Positions 8,740-18,356 of a DNA stretch of 64,000 bases are shown here, one piece after another. Numbering within the stretch: the stretch's first letter is position 1; the number at the start of each line of letters is the position of its first letter. Origin of the DNA: Sphingobacterium sp. R2 (GTDB lineage: Bacteria; Bacteroidota; Bacteroidia; Sphingobacteriales; Sphingobacteriaceae); assembly GCF_040760075.1 (NCBI RefSeq), contig NZ_CP142884.1, positions 3,286,001 through 3,350,000 of the forward strand. The letters run 5' to 3'. The position numbers and the translations under genes are program-made. The notes under the pieces are model-generated. The model saw only the letters and a list, made by a program, of their open reading frames with translations. It was not told where the DNA came from and searched no databases.

Positions 8740-8774
8740 AAAAAGGCTTAACTCATGTCGTTAAGCCTTTTTTT
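8740..8774. terminator. Bidirectional terminator between ldt and the DUF3943 gene
   Basis: A 13-bp stem (AAAAAGGCTTAAC with GTTAAGCCTTTTT) closes on a seven-base loop, with A and T runs on either side. It serves the convergent genes at 7289-8737 and 8779-10311. Confidence 0.85.
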
Positions 8775-8778
8775 GACG

Positions 8779-10311
8779 CTAGTATTCAGAGTTGTAGGCT
8801 AGTGCTATCCGGACAAAAGGATAGTCTTTATTGACATTGTTATGGTCTTGATAATGACCTTCCAATCTAAAGTAACCGGAGTAAAGATTGACACCGAAAT
8901 TTTTCCAGATACGCATTGAAGCACTTGTGGATACCGCGTGTAGAAAATGGTGGGATTTGTTACCACTGATTGTGACAAAATATCCGCCACGGTAATCTAC
9001 GCCAAATTTAAAGCGGTTTAATGTGCTCAATGTGGCTGAAGCCCTAACATCGGCCCCGGGGCCATAATCGTATGTGCGGCTTTCACCAAAATGGAGATAA
9101 GGATCGGGTACAGCGGCCAATACCACTGGACCACCACCAAGGATGGTTGTCAGCTTGGTACGGCTACCAATATTGAAGTTTGAAAAAACATTATAATTGA
9201 TGCTCTGTGATCCGTAATAAAAGGCTTCATTGCGTAGAAAGTCGAAATGCGCAGACACGATACCACGATGATGTCCTGTTAAATTGGATAAAATACGGTT
9301 ACCGTATAACGAGGCATACACATTGACCGCATTGACGATGGAACTATCATCTGATCCAAGTTCCAAATTGAGGAAGAAGTCATCAAAGGGTTTCTTTTTG
9401 TCTAGATCATCGTTGGTGTAAATCAGTTTGATACGGGCATAGATGTCATTCTTTCCTTTATTCAAGATATCATGTTCCTTGGCATCAAACCGTCTTAGTC
9501 CCAATTCAACTTCGGTATGTACTAAAGAACTGTCGACCACCGCACCTTTTACCTTATCTCCCCAGCGCCCATCAAGCAGACGGTTGACGCCGTTTATCGG
9601 ATTGATCAGCATGGCCAATAGTTCTTTTTTATTACGTTGTCCTTTGGTCAGACTCGGGCGCGAAAGAATATGATGCGATAGTCTATGGGCCATTTCACCT
9701 AAAATAGTGCCGCCAAAACTTGTGTTGATGATGTCATTGATGGATGGTGGTTCTGTTTCACCTGCAGTTTCCCAGATATAGCTACCGGCAACGGTTGCTG
9801 CTGTCGATTGTAGGAAACTATAGTTGTTGGATCGGAACGAATTGAAATAAAACTGACCGTGATAAGGATGCGCTATTTGATTTGTTGCAAAAAGATTGTC
9901 GTCCCAGGTCCAGGCTGACAGTTTTAAATGGCTAAAGAAGTTTTTAAAGGTAATATGTGAAACAGGATCTTTGCGAATGAAGTAATTAACCGAAGCAGGA
10001 ATAGCCTGGATGGAAAACCATTCAATTCCAGCTCTTAAAAAGTTTTTTTTCTGATAATCAAATAGACTGTCCCTTTGTTTTACGTTGATAAGATGATTGT
10101 TCCATAGTCGTGGTTGCTCATCGTGGTGCATGGGATATCTTTCGACAGGTTTCGCTCGAAATAGGCTATCTGAAGTCATTAAGGAATCTCTAGCTGGTAG
10201 GAATGCAGCCTTACTATGTCCTATACTCCCCAGCTGGACAAGCCCAAAAAAGATAACTATAAAGAGACTAGGATGACGATGGTTAATGCGTTGTTTGATC
10301 GAACTGAACAT
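8779..10311 (-). CDS. DUF3943-domain outer-membrane protein
   Basis: A 510-residue exported protein of unknown function. An N-terminal hydrophobic signal (about 16-36) precedes a linker. The DUF3943 core follows (about 100-260), with AHPYHGQFYFNSFRSNNYSF and the segment GEMAHRLSHHILSRP. The last 250 residues are rich in alternating hydrophobic/aromatic strands and the protein ends in NSEY, which suggests a beta-barrel. A TATATTTG box on the minus strand (10343-10350) could be its -7 element. Role unknown; an envelope function is inference. Confidence 0.8.
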   Translation of the reverse strand: MFSSIKQRINHRHPSLFIVIFFGLVQLGSIGHSKAAFLPARDSLMTSDSLFRAKPVERYPMHHDEQPRLWNNHLINVKQRDSLFDYQKKNFLRAGIEWFSIQAIPASVNYFIRKDPVSHITFKNFFSHLKLSAWTWDDNLFATNQIAHPYHGQFYFNSFRSNNYSFLQSTAATVAGSYIWETAGETEPPSINDIINTSFGGTILGEMAHRLSHHILSRPSLTKGQRNKKELLAMLINPINGVNRLLDGRWGDKVKGAVVDSSLVHTEVELGLRRFDAKEHDILNKGKNDIYARIKLIYTNDDLDKKKPFDDFFLNLELGSDDSSIVNAVNVYASLYGNRILSNLTGHHRGIVSAHFDFLRNEAFYYGSQSINYNVFSNFNIGSRTKLTTILGGGPVVLAAVPDPYLHFGESRTYDYGPGADVRASATLSTLNRFKFGVDYRGGYFVTISGNKSHHFLHAVSTSASMRIWKNFGVNLYSGYFRLEGHYQDHNNVNKDYPFVRIALAYNSEY

Positions 10312-10412
10312 ACTGTTTTGCGATAAAATTTGTAAAGAATAACAAATATAGAAGAAAAGTGTTTATGTGATTACTACCTTTACGGCAATTATCCTGTTCA
10401 AGTAATTTAAAA

Positions 10413-11945
10413 ATGAACAATACCTTTGAAATATTGAATATAAAATCGATTAATCTTAAGAATGAGCTGTTTGCAGGATTAACGGTCGCAATGACAATGA
10501 TTCCGGAATCACTCTCATTTGCAATTTTAGCCGGGCTACCACCGTTGACTGGACTTTACGCAGCTTTTTTAATGGGTTTGGTGACCTCCATTTTGGGCGG
10601 TAGACCAGGGATGGTCTCTGGAGGTGCTGGCGCAACAGTTGTTGTATTGATGGCCCTGGCGGCAAGTCACGGTATTGATTACCTGTTTGCTGCTGTCGTC
10701 TTGGCGGGGTTCATGCAGTTTTTAGTTGGGCTTTTTAAATGGGGGAAATTTGTACGCTTAATTCCGCAGCCCGTTATGTACGGTTTTTTGAACGGACTGG
10801 CCATTATTATTTTTATGGCTCAGGTAGTCCAATTTAAGGTGAATACCGGGCAGGGTGCTGAGTGGATGTCGGGGAGTACCTTATACATTATGGGGGGACT
10901 GACGCTGCTGACGATGTTGATTGTGATTGGATTTCCTCGGATAACGAAGGCTGTCCCGGCTTCTCTAATCGCTATTCTGGTTATATTTGGCTTGGTTTCT
11001 GTTTTAGGTATTGAAACCAAAAAAGTAGTGGATATTGCCTCTGTTAGTGGGACATTGCCCCATCTACATTTGCCTAATGTACCCCTGAGCTGGGAAACAT
11101 TGCAACTGATTTTTCCGTATTCTTTGGTGATGGCTGGAGTAGGGTTGGTGGAGTCGCTTCTGACACTGAACATGGTGGACGAAATAACGGCGAGTAAAGG
11201 AAATGCAAACCGCGAATCCATGGCGCAGGGGATAGCCAATACAATCAATGGATTTTTTGGGGGAATGGGGGGCTGTGCCATGGTTGCTCAAACCCTTGTC
11301 AATTTAAATGCAGGTGCACGCACGCGACTTTCTTCTTTTATTGGAGCGATGACCATCTTAGTGATTATTTTGATAGGTGCTCCTTTTATTGAACAGATAC
11401 CCATGGCTGCGCTGGTCGGTGTGATGATGATGGTAGCCATTGGAACCTTCCAATGGGTGAGCTTACGGATTGTAAATAAATTTCCCAAATCAGATATTTT
11501 CGTTGGGATTATTGTCGCTGGAATTACCGTGGTTTTACATAATCTGGCACTTGCGGTGCTTATTGGTGTAGTGGTATCCGCACTTGTATTTGCCTGGGAT
11601 AATGCTAAGCGCATTCGGGCAAGAAAGTATTTGGATGCCGAGGGCATCAAGCATTATGAAATCTATGGACCTCTTTTCTTTGGTTCGACAGCTAATTTTT
11701 TGGATAAATTTGATGTTTTGGAAGATCCCGAGCGTGTCATTTTAGATTTTAAGGAAAGTCGTGTGGTAGATATGTCCGCAGTGGATGCACTCAACAAAAT
11801 TACCGAACGCTACGCGGCACAAGGGAAAAAAATCGAATTGTGGCACCTCAGTGAAGATTGTCGCTCTTTGTTAAAAAATGCTGCGGGAATTGTGAAGGTC
11901 AATATCATGGACGATCCAACTTATCGGGTCATGCCTGGCAAGTAG
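10413..11945 (+). CDS. SulP-family inorganic anion transporter with STAS domain
   Basis: Inner-membrane permease for sulfate, bicarbonate or similar anions. The family start is clear (ELFAGLTVAMTMIPESLSFAILAG), followed by about 12-14 helices to residue 395. A cytosolic STAS domain follows (about 405-505; YEIYGPLFFGSTANF and the strand VVDMSAVDAL). Length 510 is normal for short bacterial SulP proteins. There is no carbonic anhydrase or cysteine pathway gene beside it, so the anion cannot be assigned. It is convergent with the methyltransferase gene with a single base between stop codons. Confidence 0.93.
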   Translation: MNNTFEILNIKSINLKNELFAGLTVAMTMIPESLSFAILAGLPPLTGLYAAFLMGLVTSILGGRPGMVSGGAGATVVVLMALAASHGIDYLFAAVVLAGFMQFLVGLFKWGKFVRLIPQPVMYGFLNGLAIIIFMAQVVQFKVNTGQGAEWMSGSTLYIMGGLTLLTMLIVIGFPRITKAVPASLIAILVIFGLVSVLGIETKKVVDIASVSGTLPHLHLPNVPLSWETLQLIFPYSLVMAGVGLVESLLTLNMVDEITASKGNANRESMAQGIANTINGFFGGMGGCAMVAQTLVNLNAGARTRLSSFIGAMTILVIILIGAPFIEQIPMAALVGVMMMVAIGTFQWVSLRIVNKFPKSDIFVGIIVAGITVVLHNLALAVLIGVVVSALVFAWDNAKRIRARKYLDAEGIKHYEIYGPLFFGSTANFLDKFDVLEDPERVILDFKESRVVDMSAVDALNKITERYAAQGKKIELWHLSEDCRSLLKNAAGIVKVNIMDDPTYRVMPGK

Positions 11946-11974
11946 ACTATTTTTTGCGCAGCTCAAAAAATAGT
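11946..11974. terminator. Convergent terminator embedded in the methyltransferase 3' end
   Basis: An 11-bp perfect stem (ACTATTTTTTG with CAAAAAATAGT, seven-base loop) starts one base after the SulP stop codon. It overlaps the last codons of the opposing methyltransferase gene. Its A/T-rich arms could stop transcription both ways. Confidence 0.5.
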
Positions 11975-12537
11975 TCATTTTCCTGTCTTTGGGGAATACT
12001 ATTGGTTGAATCTGTCAAGTGTAAAATGTCAAATTGCGATGCGAATAGTTGTTGATATTCCGTTTGATCGCCACCGAAAGGTGGCCCTTGTTGCGCAAAT
12101 TCCCGTTTGAACAATAAGCCCATCAGTATACCCTGAGGCTTGAGCAAAGTATGCATGTGTTGTACGTAGTTGGGTCGTAATGAAGGATCCAGTGCACAAA
12201 AAAATGTCTGCTCAATTATATAGTCGTACTGGCCCTGGTGCTGGAAAAAATCTTGACATACAATTTGGGTCTGAGGGCTATTGGCGAACTCCTGTCTTAC
12301 CTTTGCAACTAAGGTCTGAGCGATATCAAGTAAGGTAATTTGATGGAACCCCATGTCAAGTAGAGCCTTTGCTTCATAAACATTTCCGCAACCGGGAATT
12401 AGAATAGATGCATCTTTGGCAATAGACGCTGCAGCATAGTTGATGATAGCAGGAGATGCGTAGCCAATATCCCAGCCCGTTGCTTCATTCTTATAACGTT
12501 CATCCCAATAGTTTTCATCTAACAATAAAGAATTCAT
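11947..12537 (-). CDS. SAM-dependent methyltransferase, TPMT-like
   Basis: Class I methyltransferase of the thiopurine S-methyltransferase group; the natural acceptor is unknown. YWDERYKNEATGWDIG near the N-terminus is the family signature and ILIPGCGNVYEAKALLDMG is the SAM-binding motif I. About 196 residues. The start at 12537 (MNSLLLDENYW) gives the best family N-terminus; an ATG at 12555 in the same frame is possible. It shares a hairpin terminator with the SulP gene. Confidence 0.85.
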   Translation of the reverse strand: MNSLLLDENYWDERYKNEATGWDIGYASPAIINYAAASIAKDASILIPGCGNVYEAKALLDMGFHQITLLDIAQTLVAKVRQEFANSPQTQIVCQDFFQHQGQYDYIIEQTFFCALDPSLRPNYVQHMHTLLKPQGILMGLLFKREFAQQGPPFGGDQTEYQQLFASQFDILHLTDSTNSIPQRQENELFFELRKK

Positions 12538-12561
12538 ATCTGTTTGCTTGTACATACGCAA

Positions 12562-13165
12562 GTTAAATAAATATTATGTCAGTATCGAAATAAGTCCGTC
12601 GATAACCACGGGTATTTGCAATGCCGCGCTATTTACTTGCTAAAGTAATATTATCCTTGCTTACCATAAAATAGATGAAGAATAAATGATCGACTTCAAG
12701 AAATGTATTGTTTTTTATTTTATACTGATTTTACTTTTTTTATTTCTGGTACTCGCATTCGCACAAATCAACTTGGTAAGATCTTCGGAATCAAGTGAAA
12801 GGTGTCATTTTTTAAAAAAAAATCAATATAGCGAATTGATAGTGCCCATGGATTGATCTCCTATGGTATTGTTGCGGAAGGAGGTCATTTTTTCAAAGGA
12901 ATAGATGAATATATCCCAAGAAATGCTTTTAGGTGATCTGCGGAATTCAATTTTTTAAGACGTTCCATTACCTATCCTACATGTAACGTTTATGTGCACG
13001 TTGATTTAAATAATACTTTTTATTTCTTTAATAGGATTTTGTTATCTAAATTTAATACATAATCTAATATACTTTTACTGTTTTTTATAAAAAGAAAAGC
13101 TAGCTAATTGAATAAACCAAATTTGAACCCCACGGTTCTTTATTATTTTAAACCAATTTGTAATT
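12562..13165. other. Largely empty leader region upstream of susC
   Basis: About 600 bases without a confident gene. It contains one short membrane-type frame (12686-12856) listed separately. The rest is AT-rich, and no anti-sigma/sigma pair or HTCS regulator precedes the SusC gene. No clear TAnnTTTG promoter with a proper -33 box was found. Confidence 0.5.
12686..12856 (+). CDS. Possible small membrane protein or gene remnant
   Basis: A 56-codon frame starting MIDFKKCIVFYFILILLF. Residues 6-27 form a strong hydrophobic helix, followed by a polar tail (SSESSERCHFLKKNQYS). It could be a true small membrane protein or the surviving N-terminus of a decayed exported protein. No homology is recognised and the ribosome-binding site is weak. 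Confidence 0.25.
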   Translation: MIDFKKCIVFYFILILLFLFLVLAFAQINLVRSSESSERCHFLKKNQYSELIVPMD

Positions 13166-16100
13166 ATGATGAGAAATTTTTTTCTTCACGGAAAGGCGAG
13201 ACCCATTAGCCTTTTGGGGCTCTGCCTGCTGTTTAGTAAGCCCGATTCTTACGCGCTCAATCTGGATCCGATCAATGCTATTGTCGATCAAGATCAGGTC
13301 ACAGGGATCATCAAAGATGATAAAGGTCAGGCGTTAGCCGGTGCTACGATCACTGTCAAAGGAACATCCGTTCAAGCGTCCTCCAATCAACAAGGTGTTT
13401 TTTCTATTCGCGCTAAGCGTGGTGATTTTTTGGTCGTGAACTATCAAGGGTTTACAAAACAGGAGGTAGCGGTTTCCGAAAGTAACCTGAACGTAGTTAT
13501 GGTATCAAGTGATCAGGCGCTTGAAGAGGTCGTGATCATTGGCTATGGTAAGCAACGAAAAGGGAACATTACCGGTTCTGTCGCTACCGTCAATGCAGAG
13601 CAGTTAAAAAACATCCCCAGTTCAAATCTTTCCAATTCACTGGCCGGTAGAGCCGCGGGTGTCAATGTCACCAATACTTCGGGGATGGCCGGAGCATCGT
13701 CGAGCTTACGTATCCGGGGGAGTTTTGCCGAGCCACTCTATGTAATTGATGGAGTAGTTCGCGATAAAGCTGCCTTCGATGTGCTTGAAGCGAACGAGGT
13801 TGACCAAATGACCTTCTTAAAAGATGCTGCAACTGCCGCAGTGTATGGCACCCGGGCCGGTAACGGTGTAGTGGTGGTAACGACAAAGAAAGGAACAGCG
13901 CAAGCCCCTGTTTTTAATGTACAAAGTAATTATACTTTCAATATGCCAACACAGGAGCTCCTTGCTAATTTAACGACTGCGCAAGATGAACTCACTTATC
14001 AAAATCGGGTAGCCGAATTTCGTGCTCTTTCCATCCCAAATGGACAAAAAGAGTTTGATTATTTCAAGGACAAAAATTACAATGCTAATGACGTTATCTG
14101 GCGCAATCCGTTTACACATCGACAATCAATATCGGTCAATGGAGGTGGCGACAAAATTACTTATTATAGTTTGCTGAGCTACCGTAAAGAAAATGGATCT
14201 TATAAATCTTTGGATCATGAGAAATTTAACCTGCGCAGCAATATTTCCGCGCAGATTACCGAAGATTTTAGCATGGATTTTAATATTTCAGCCAACCAGA
14301 CGAATTCGAATCGCTTTTTTTGGCCATTCAGTACATCTTCTAATGATGATGATTTTGATGTGTCTGATTTTTACCGTGTTACATTCAACTGGCCAAAGAT
14401 GTATCCATTTTATCTAAATGCAGACGGAACGCCGAGCAATACACCAACGGCTTATCCTGTACAGACGCCTATGGGAAGCTGGCAGGCGTGGAATGTGATC
14501 GATCAGGTCATCGGAGATCGCTATATAGACCGTAAAGTGCGGCAGGTCAATCCTATTATGACCTTAAACTTGAAGCTGGATAAATTGGTACAGGGCCTTT
14601 CGACAAAAGTTGTAGGCAGTTACATTGCTCAAGACTATATGCGCAAGCGTTATATGAGTTTTCAAAAGAACTATACCTTTACGGCCTTAAACCCGAATGA
14701 CAACCGCTTTATACCAGCTCCACCATCAGAAGCTAATATTAATATTTTTACGTTTAGTCAGAGCCAGCCTTTCATGGATTACAACCCACAACGATTGTGG
14801 GAATATCAGGTAAACTGGTTTTTAAACTATAACCGCAAGTTTGGTAAACATTCCGTAGACGGAACATTGGTGTATGAACAGTCCAAAAAAGGAGGGACTT
14901 ATGTCACTTCACGGGCAGAAAATCCAATTACAGCCCTGGATCAAATGTTTATTTATCCTACAGATCGCAATTTTAGGTCGACAACGGCCAATGAAACGAT
15001 CGATTCGAGACGTGGTATTATAGGGCGTGCCAACTACAATTATGCGGATAAATATATTGCGGAGTTTTCTTTTCGTTACGATGGTTCACCATTATTCCCG
15101 ACAGATAAGCGCTGGGGATTTTTTCCTTCAGTATCAGCAGCCTGGCGTGTATCGGACGAAAACTTCTTTACGGATATAAAAAATACGATATCGGATTTGA
15201 AGTTTAGAGCCTCTTATGGTACAACGGGTAATGATTTGGATGTCAATGCCGATCGGATCGGGCAATTTGGTTATTTAGAGAAGTATACCACTTCGGGCGG
15301 CTATATGTTTGGTGATCGCTATTATAATGGTATAGCGTATGGCGCAACACCAACGCAGAACCTCACTTGGACGACTTCTAAGAGTGTCAACTTGGGCCTA
15401 GATTTTGGATTTGTTAATAATAAACTGACCGGTAGTCTTGATCTGTTTTCACGTAAAGAAACCAATATTCTTGGCAGAAGATCACTGAAAGTTCCAGATA
15501 ATTATGGACGTTTGCTTGCTCCCGAAAATTATGCGGCGAGAAGTTATAAAGGCGGCGAGATTTCTTTTAACTGGAATGATAAGGTTGGTGAGGTGGCTTA
15601 TGGTCTCAATGCCAACCTGGGGTATGCCAAAGACCGTTGGGACATCTTTGATGAAGAACCTGCATATACCAATGGGCAGCCTCAGTATTTTCGGTCCAGA
15701 ATTGGACGACCTGAAAATCGAATTATTGGTTTTGAAGCACTGGGTCTGGTAAGGACGCAGGCCGAAGCTGATGCGTTGAAAGCAAAAGGATTTAAGACCT
15801 ACGGAAGGGATCCTTTTCCTGGGATGATCTTATATAAAGATATTCAGGGAGCCAACTATTCAGGTGGTCCGGATGGAAAAATTGACGATAACGATTTGCA
15901 GCTGCTGTCGGACAATAATTCTCCGCGCATCAATTATGGATTTGGATTCAATGCCAGCTGGAAGGGCTTCTATGTATCGACTTTATTTCAGGGGGTTCTT
16001 GCTTACGATCGGATGATCAGTAATCAAGAAGGCGGTGGAATGCGTCAGCACGGTGATACCTTTCGCCCATATTATCCAATTTGGGCTTCTGACGTCTGGA

Positions 16101-16411
16101 CACCGGATAATACCGACGCCAAATATCCTCGGCCAACAGGTTACTCCGGATGGGCCGAATCCGGTGCGGCTCCTTCATCATTCTGGATAAGAAATGGAGC
16201 CTATTTACGCCTACGTGACATTAATGTTTCTTATCGATTGCCGAAGAGCATGACAGAGAAACTGCGTGTCAAAGATGTTAATCTGTTTTTTAATGGAACC
16301 AATTTGTTTGTTTTTTCGCCAATGAAAGAGTTTCATGATCCCGAACAAAAGCTGTATGATTCTTATCCAGTTATGAAAACCTTTACGTTTGGACTTGATG
16401 TTAAATTTTAA
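13166..16411 (+). CDS. SusC/RagA-family TonB-linked outer-membrane transporter
   Basis: TonB-dependent importer that works with a SusD lipoprotein to take up glycans or peptides. Its 1081 residues are typical. After an export signal (about 1-30) comes a carboxypeptidase-like regulatory domain (VTGIIKDDKGQALAGATITV, about 45-120). The TonB plug follows (EEVVIIGYGKQRKGNITGSV, then SLAGRAAGVNV and the diagnostic SLRIRGSFAEPLYVIDG), and the rest is beta-barrel ending in aromatic strands (TFGLDVKF). There is no STN domain, so no direct link to an anti-sigma factor is expected. It is followed 11 bases later by susD. Confidence 0.96.
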   Translation: MMRNFFLHGKARPISLLGLCLLFSKPDSYALNLDPINAIVDQDQVTGIIKDDKGQALAGATITVKGTSVQASSNQQGVFSIRAKRGDFLVVNYQGFTKQEVAVSESNLNVVMVSSDQALEEVVIIGYGKQRKGNITGSVATVNAEQLKNIPSSNLSNSLAGRAAGVNVTNTSGMAGASSSLRIRGSFAEPLYVIDGVVRDKAAFDVLEANEVDQMTFLKDAATAAVYGTRAGNGVVVVTTKKGTAQAPVFNVQSNYTFNMPTQELLANLTTAQDELTYQNRVAEFRALSIPNGQKEFDYFKDKNYNANDVIWRNPFTHRQSISVNGGGDKITYYSLLSYRKENGSYKSLDHEKFNLRSNISAQITEDFSMDFNISANQTNSNRFFWPFSTSSNDDDFDVSDFYRVTFNWPKMYPFYLNADGTPSNTPTAYPVQTPMGSWQAWNVIDQVIGDRYIDRKVRQVNPIMTLNLKLDKLVQGLSTKVVGSYIAQDYMRKRYMSFQKNYTFTALNPNDNRFIPAPPSEANINIFTFSQSQPFMDYNPQRLWEYQVNWFLNYNRKFGKHSVDGTLVYEQSKKGGTYVTSRAENPITALDQMFIYPTDRNFRSTTANETIDSRRGIIGRANYNYADKYIAEFSFRYDGSPLFPTDKRWGFFPSVSAAWRVSDENFFTDIKNTISDLKFRASYGTTGNDLDVNADRIGQFGYLEKYTTSGGYMFGDRYYNGIAYGATPTQNLTWTTSKSVNLGLDFGFVNNKLTGSLDLFSRKETNILGRRSLKVPDNYGRLLAPENYAARSYKGGEISFNWNDKVGEVAYGLNANLGYAKDRWDIFDEEPAYTNGQPQYFRSRIGRPENRIIGFEALGLVRTQAEADALKAKGFKTYGRDPFPGMILYKDIQGANYSGGPDGKIDDNDLQLLSDNNSPRINYGFGFNASWKGFYVSTLFQGVLAYDRMISNQEGGGMRQHGDTFRPYYPIWASDVWTPDNTDAKYPRPTGYSGWAESGAAPSSFWIRNGAYLRLRDINVSYRLPKSMTEKLRVKDVNLFFNGTNLFVFSPMKEFHDPEQKLYDSYPVMKTFTFGLDVKF

Positions 16412-16422
16412 ATGAAAAGAAG

Positions 16423-18192
16423 ATGAAAAAAATATATTATCCTTTAATTGCATTGGCCTTGTGTATGTCCTCCTGTAAAAATGTATTGGATATTGAGGAC
16501 CTCAATTCGCTGGATGAAGCTAAGGTATGGGCTGATCCAAATCTAGTCAACGGATATCTTGCCAATTTATATCCATTATTTGGTAACTGGAATGCTGGTG
16601 CAGATGGAAATTCGGAACAACTGATCGGCATCGCTTTTCCATTGGATGCGGTTACCGTCAACAATACTTCTTACAAATCGTGGGATTATACAACCATCCG
16701 AAAAATCAATACGGCCATACAGAAGGTCAATGAAAGTACCTCACTAAAAGACGAGTTTAAAAAAAAGGTGATTGGCCAGGCGTTGTTTATGCGTGCCTTT
16801 ATGTATTTCAATATGGTCAGGATACACGGCGGTGTTCCTTATATTACGGTACCGCAAGATCTAAAAAATGATGATCTTAATGTGCCCCGTAATTCGACAA
16901 AAGAATGTTTTGAGCTGATCGTTAAAGATTTGGATCAGGCTATTTCGCAATTACCTAATACAATAGCAAAAGGAACGGCAGATTATGGGAAAATTGATGG
17001 TGATTTTGCAGCCGCTTTTAAAGCTAAGGTATTGCTATACAAAGCTTCACCACAGTTTAATCCTTCCAATCCTTATGGAAATGCCTATTGGCAGGAGGCC
17101 AATACCGCAAATAAATTAGCTTATGAGCAGCTTAAGGCGGATGGCTATAGTTTGACTCCAGATTATTCTAACATTGCGCTGGTTGAAAAAGGCCCTGAGG
17201 TTGTTTTTGCTGTTATTAATGCCTATCCAAATAAAGTGGCCAATTGGGATAATGGTGTACGTCCGGGATCCGAAAGTAGGGGGCCGGCCGGTTCCGTTCC
17301 ATCCTGGGAATTTGTTAAAGCTTTTCCAATGAAAGATGGAAAGTTATATTCCGATCAAGCAGGTAAATATCATAAAACAGAAGAACAATTTTTACAATCC
17401 TATTGGGAAAACCGCGATCCACGTTTTGACAAATCTATCGTATGGAATGCAAAGGTTTATGAAGTGTCGGGCAAGACCGGCAAACGGCAATACACTTCGG
17501 TGGGTATTGCTCCAGCGTTGGACGATTTTGGTATAAACCCCAAAGCAAAAACACCTTCTTCCAATTTAGATCGGTATAGTGGATTCTTTATCTTAAAAAA
17601 TTCTAAATTATCATTGAAGCAAACAGAAGTGGAGACGCAGTATGATGTGGACTTTGTGTTAATGCGTTATGCCGAAGTAATATTAAATTATGCTGAAACA
17701 GCTAATGAGACAGGAAACTTTGCAACAGCACTAGACTTGGTTACGCAAATAAGAAAAAGGGCGGGAATTGAGCCCGGTGCAGATAATAAATATGGGATAA
17801 CAGCGACGACAAAAGAGCAATTGCGAGAAGCCATTTTAGCGGAGCGCAATATTGAGTTCTGCTTTGAGGGGCATCGTTTTTGGGATTTGCGAAGGTTGCG
17901 TAAACTCAATATACTAAACAATACAACGAAACATGGGGTTGAAGCTATTGCCATAAATTCCAATGGAACGGAGATGAATCTGGATGATGCGAATGCATTG
18001 GCCAAAACATATACGTTGAGAGAAAATCAGTTTAAATATAGCGTATTGCAGGTTCCAAGTACAGGGAACAAAGTAAATTTGGTGCCCGATACTTATTATT
18101 TTTTTCCAATTGCACAATCTGTCATTGACAAGAATCCAAATATCAAGCAGAATAAAGATTGGGGCGGAGCATTTAATCCAACCATGGATTAA
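16423..18192 (+). CDS. SusD/RagB-family nutrient-binding lipoprotein
   Basis: Outer-membrane surface lipoprotein that forms the lid of the SusC channel. The signal ends in a lipobox with Cys18 (ALALCMSSC). Tetratricopeptide-like helices (AEVILNYAETANETGNFATA; AERNIEFCFEGHRFWDLRR near 470-490) and the C-terminal YYFFPIAQSVIDKNPNIKQN are hallmarks of the family. Length 589. The pair ends at a very strong terminator. No glycoside hydrolase, peptidase or regulator is adjacent, so the ligand cannot be inferred. Confidence 0.96.
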   Translation: MKKIYYPLIALALCMSSCKNVLDIEDLNSLDEAKVWADPNLVNGYLANLYPLFGNWNAGADGNSEQLIGIAFPLDAVTVNNTSYKSWDYTTIRKINTAIQKVNESTSLKDEFKKKVIGQALFMRAFMYFNMVRIHGGVPYITVPQDLKNDDLNVPRNSTKECFELIVKDLDQAISQLPNTIAKGTADYGKIDGDFAAAFKAKVLLYKASPQFNPSNPYGNAYWQEANTANKLAYEQLKADGYSLTPDYSNIALVEKGPEVVFAVINAYPNKVANWDNGVRPGSESRGPAGSVPSWEFVKAFPMKDGKLYSDQAGKYHKTEEQFLQSYWENRDPRFDKSIVWNAKVYEVSGKTGKRQYTSVGIAPALDDFGINPKAKTPSSNLDRYSGFFILKNSKLSLKQTEVETQYDVDFVLMRYAEVILNYAETANETGNFATALDLVTQIRKRAGIEPGADNKYGITATTKEQLREAILAERNIEFCFEGHRFWDLRRLRKLNILNNTTKHGVEAIAINSNGTEMNLDDANALAKTYTLRENQFKYSVLQVPSTGNKVNLVPDTYYFFPIAQSVIDKNPNIKQNKDWGGAFNPTMD

Positions 18193-18287
18193 TTCATTCA
18201 CTCTATATAGTATGGCAGAAAACTCCTCAAAAGTATTCGTCCCTCCTAAGAATGGGGCTATTCCGATGTAGGAGTTATGGAGTGTTC

Positions 18288-18343
18288 AATACCAATAAAA
18301 CCACCTTCTGACTTTTGGTGAAGAAGGTGGTTTTATTGGTATT
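18288..18343. terminator. Long perfect hairpin terminator after susD / mnmE
   Basis: Two 22-base arms (18288-18309 and 18322-18343) are perfectly complementary around a 12-base loop. A CTTTTTC tract follows on the plus strand. It lies between convergent susD and mnmE and can act in both directions. Confidence 0.85.
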
Positions 18344-18356
18344 CTTTTTCTCGGAG

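Noticed and set aside
10820..11650. Long minus-strand open frames (up to 153 codons) inside the SulP gene
   Set aside because: They are antisense to a clear SulP transporter, have no family resemblance and follow its codon pattern; treated as chance frames.
18193..18343. CRISPR-like or repeat structure in the hairpin after susD
   Set aside because: It is a single perfect hairpin with a T tract between convergent genes, fully explained as a terminator. No direct-repeat array was seen anywhere in the window.
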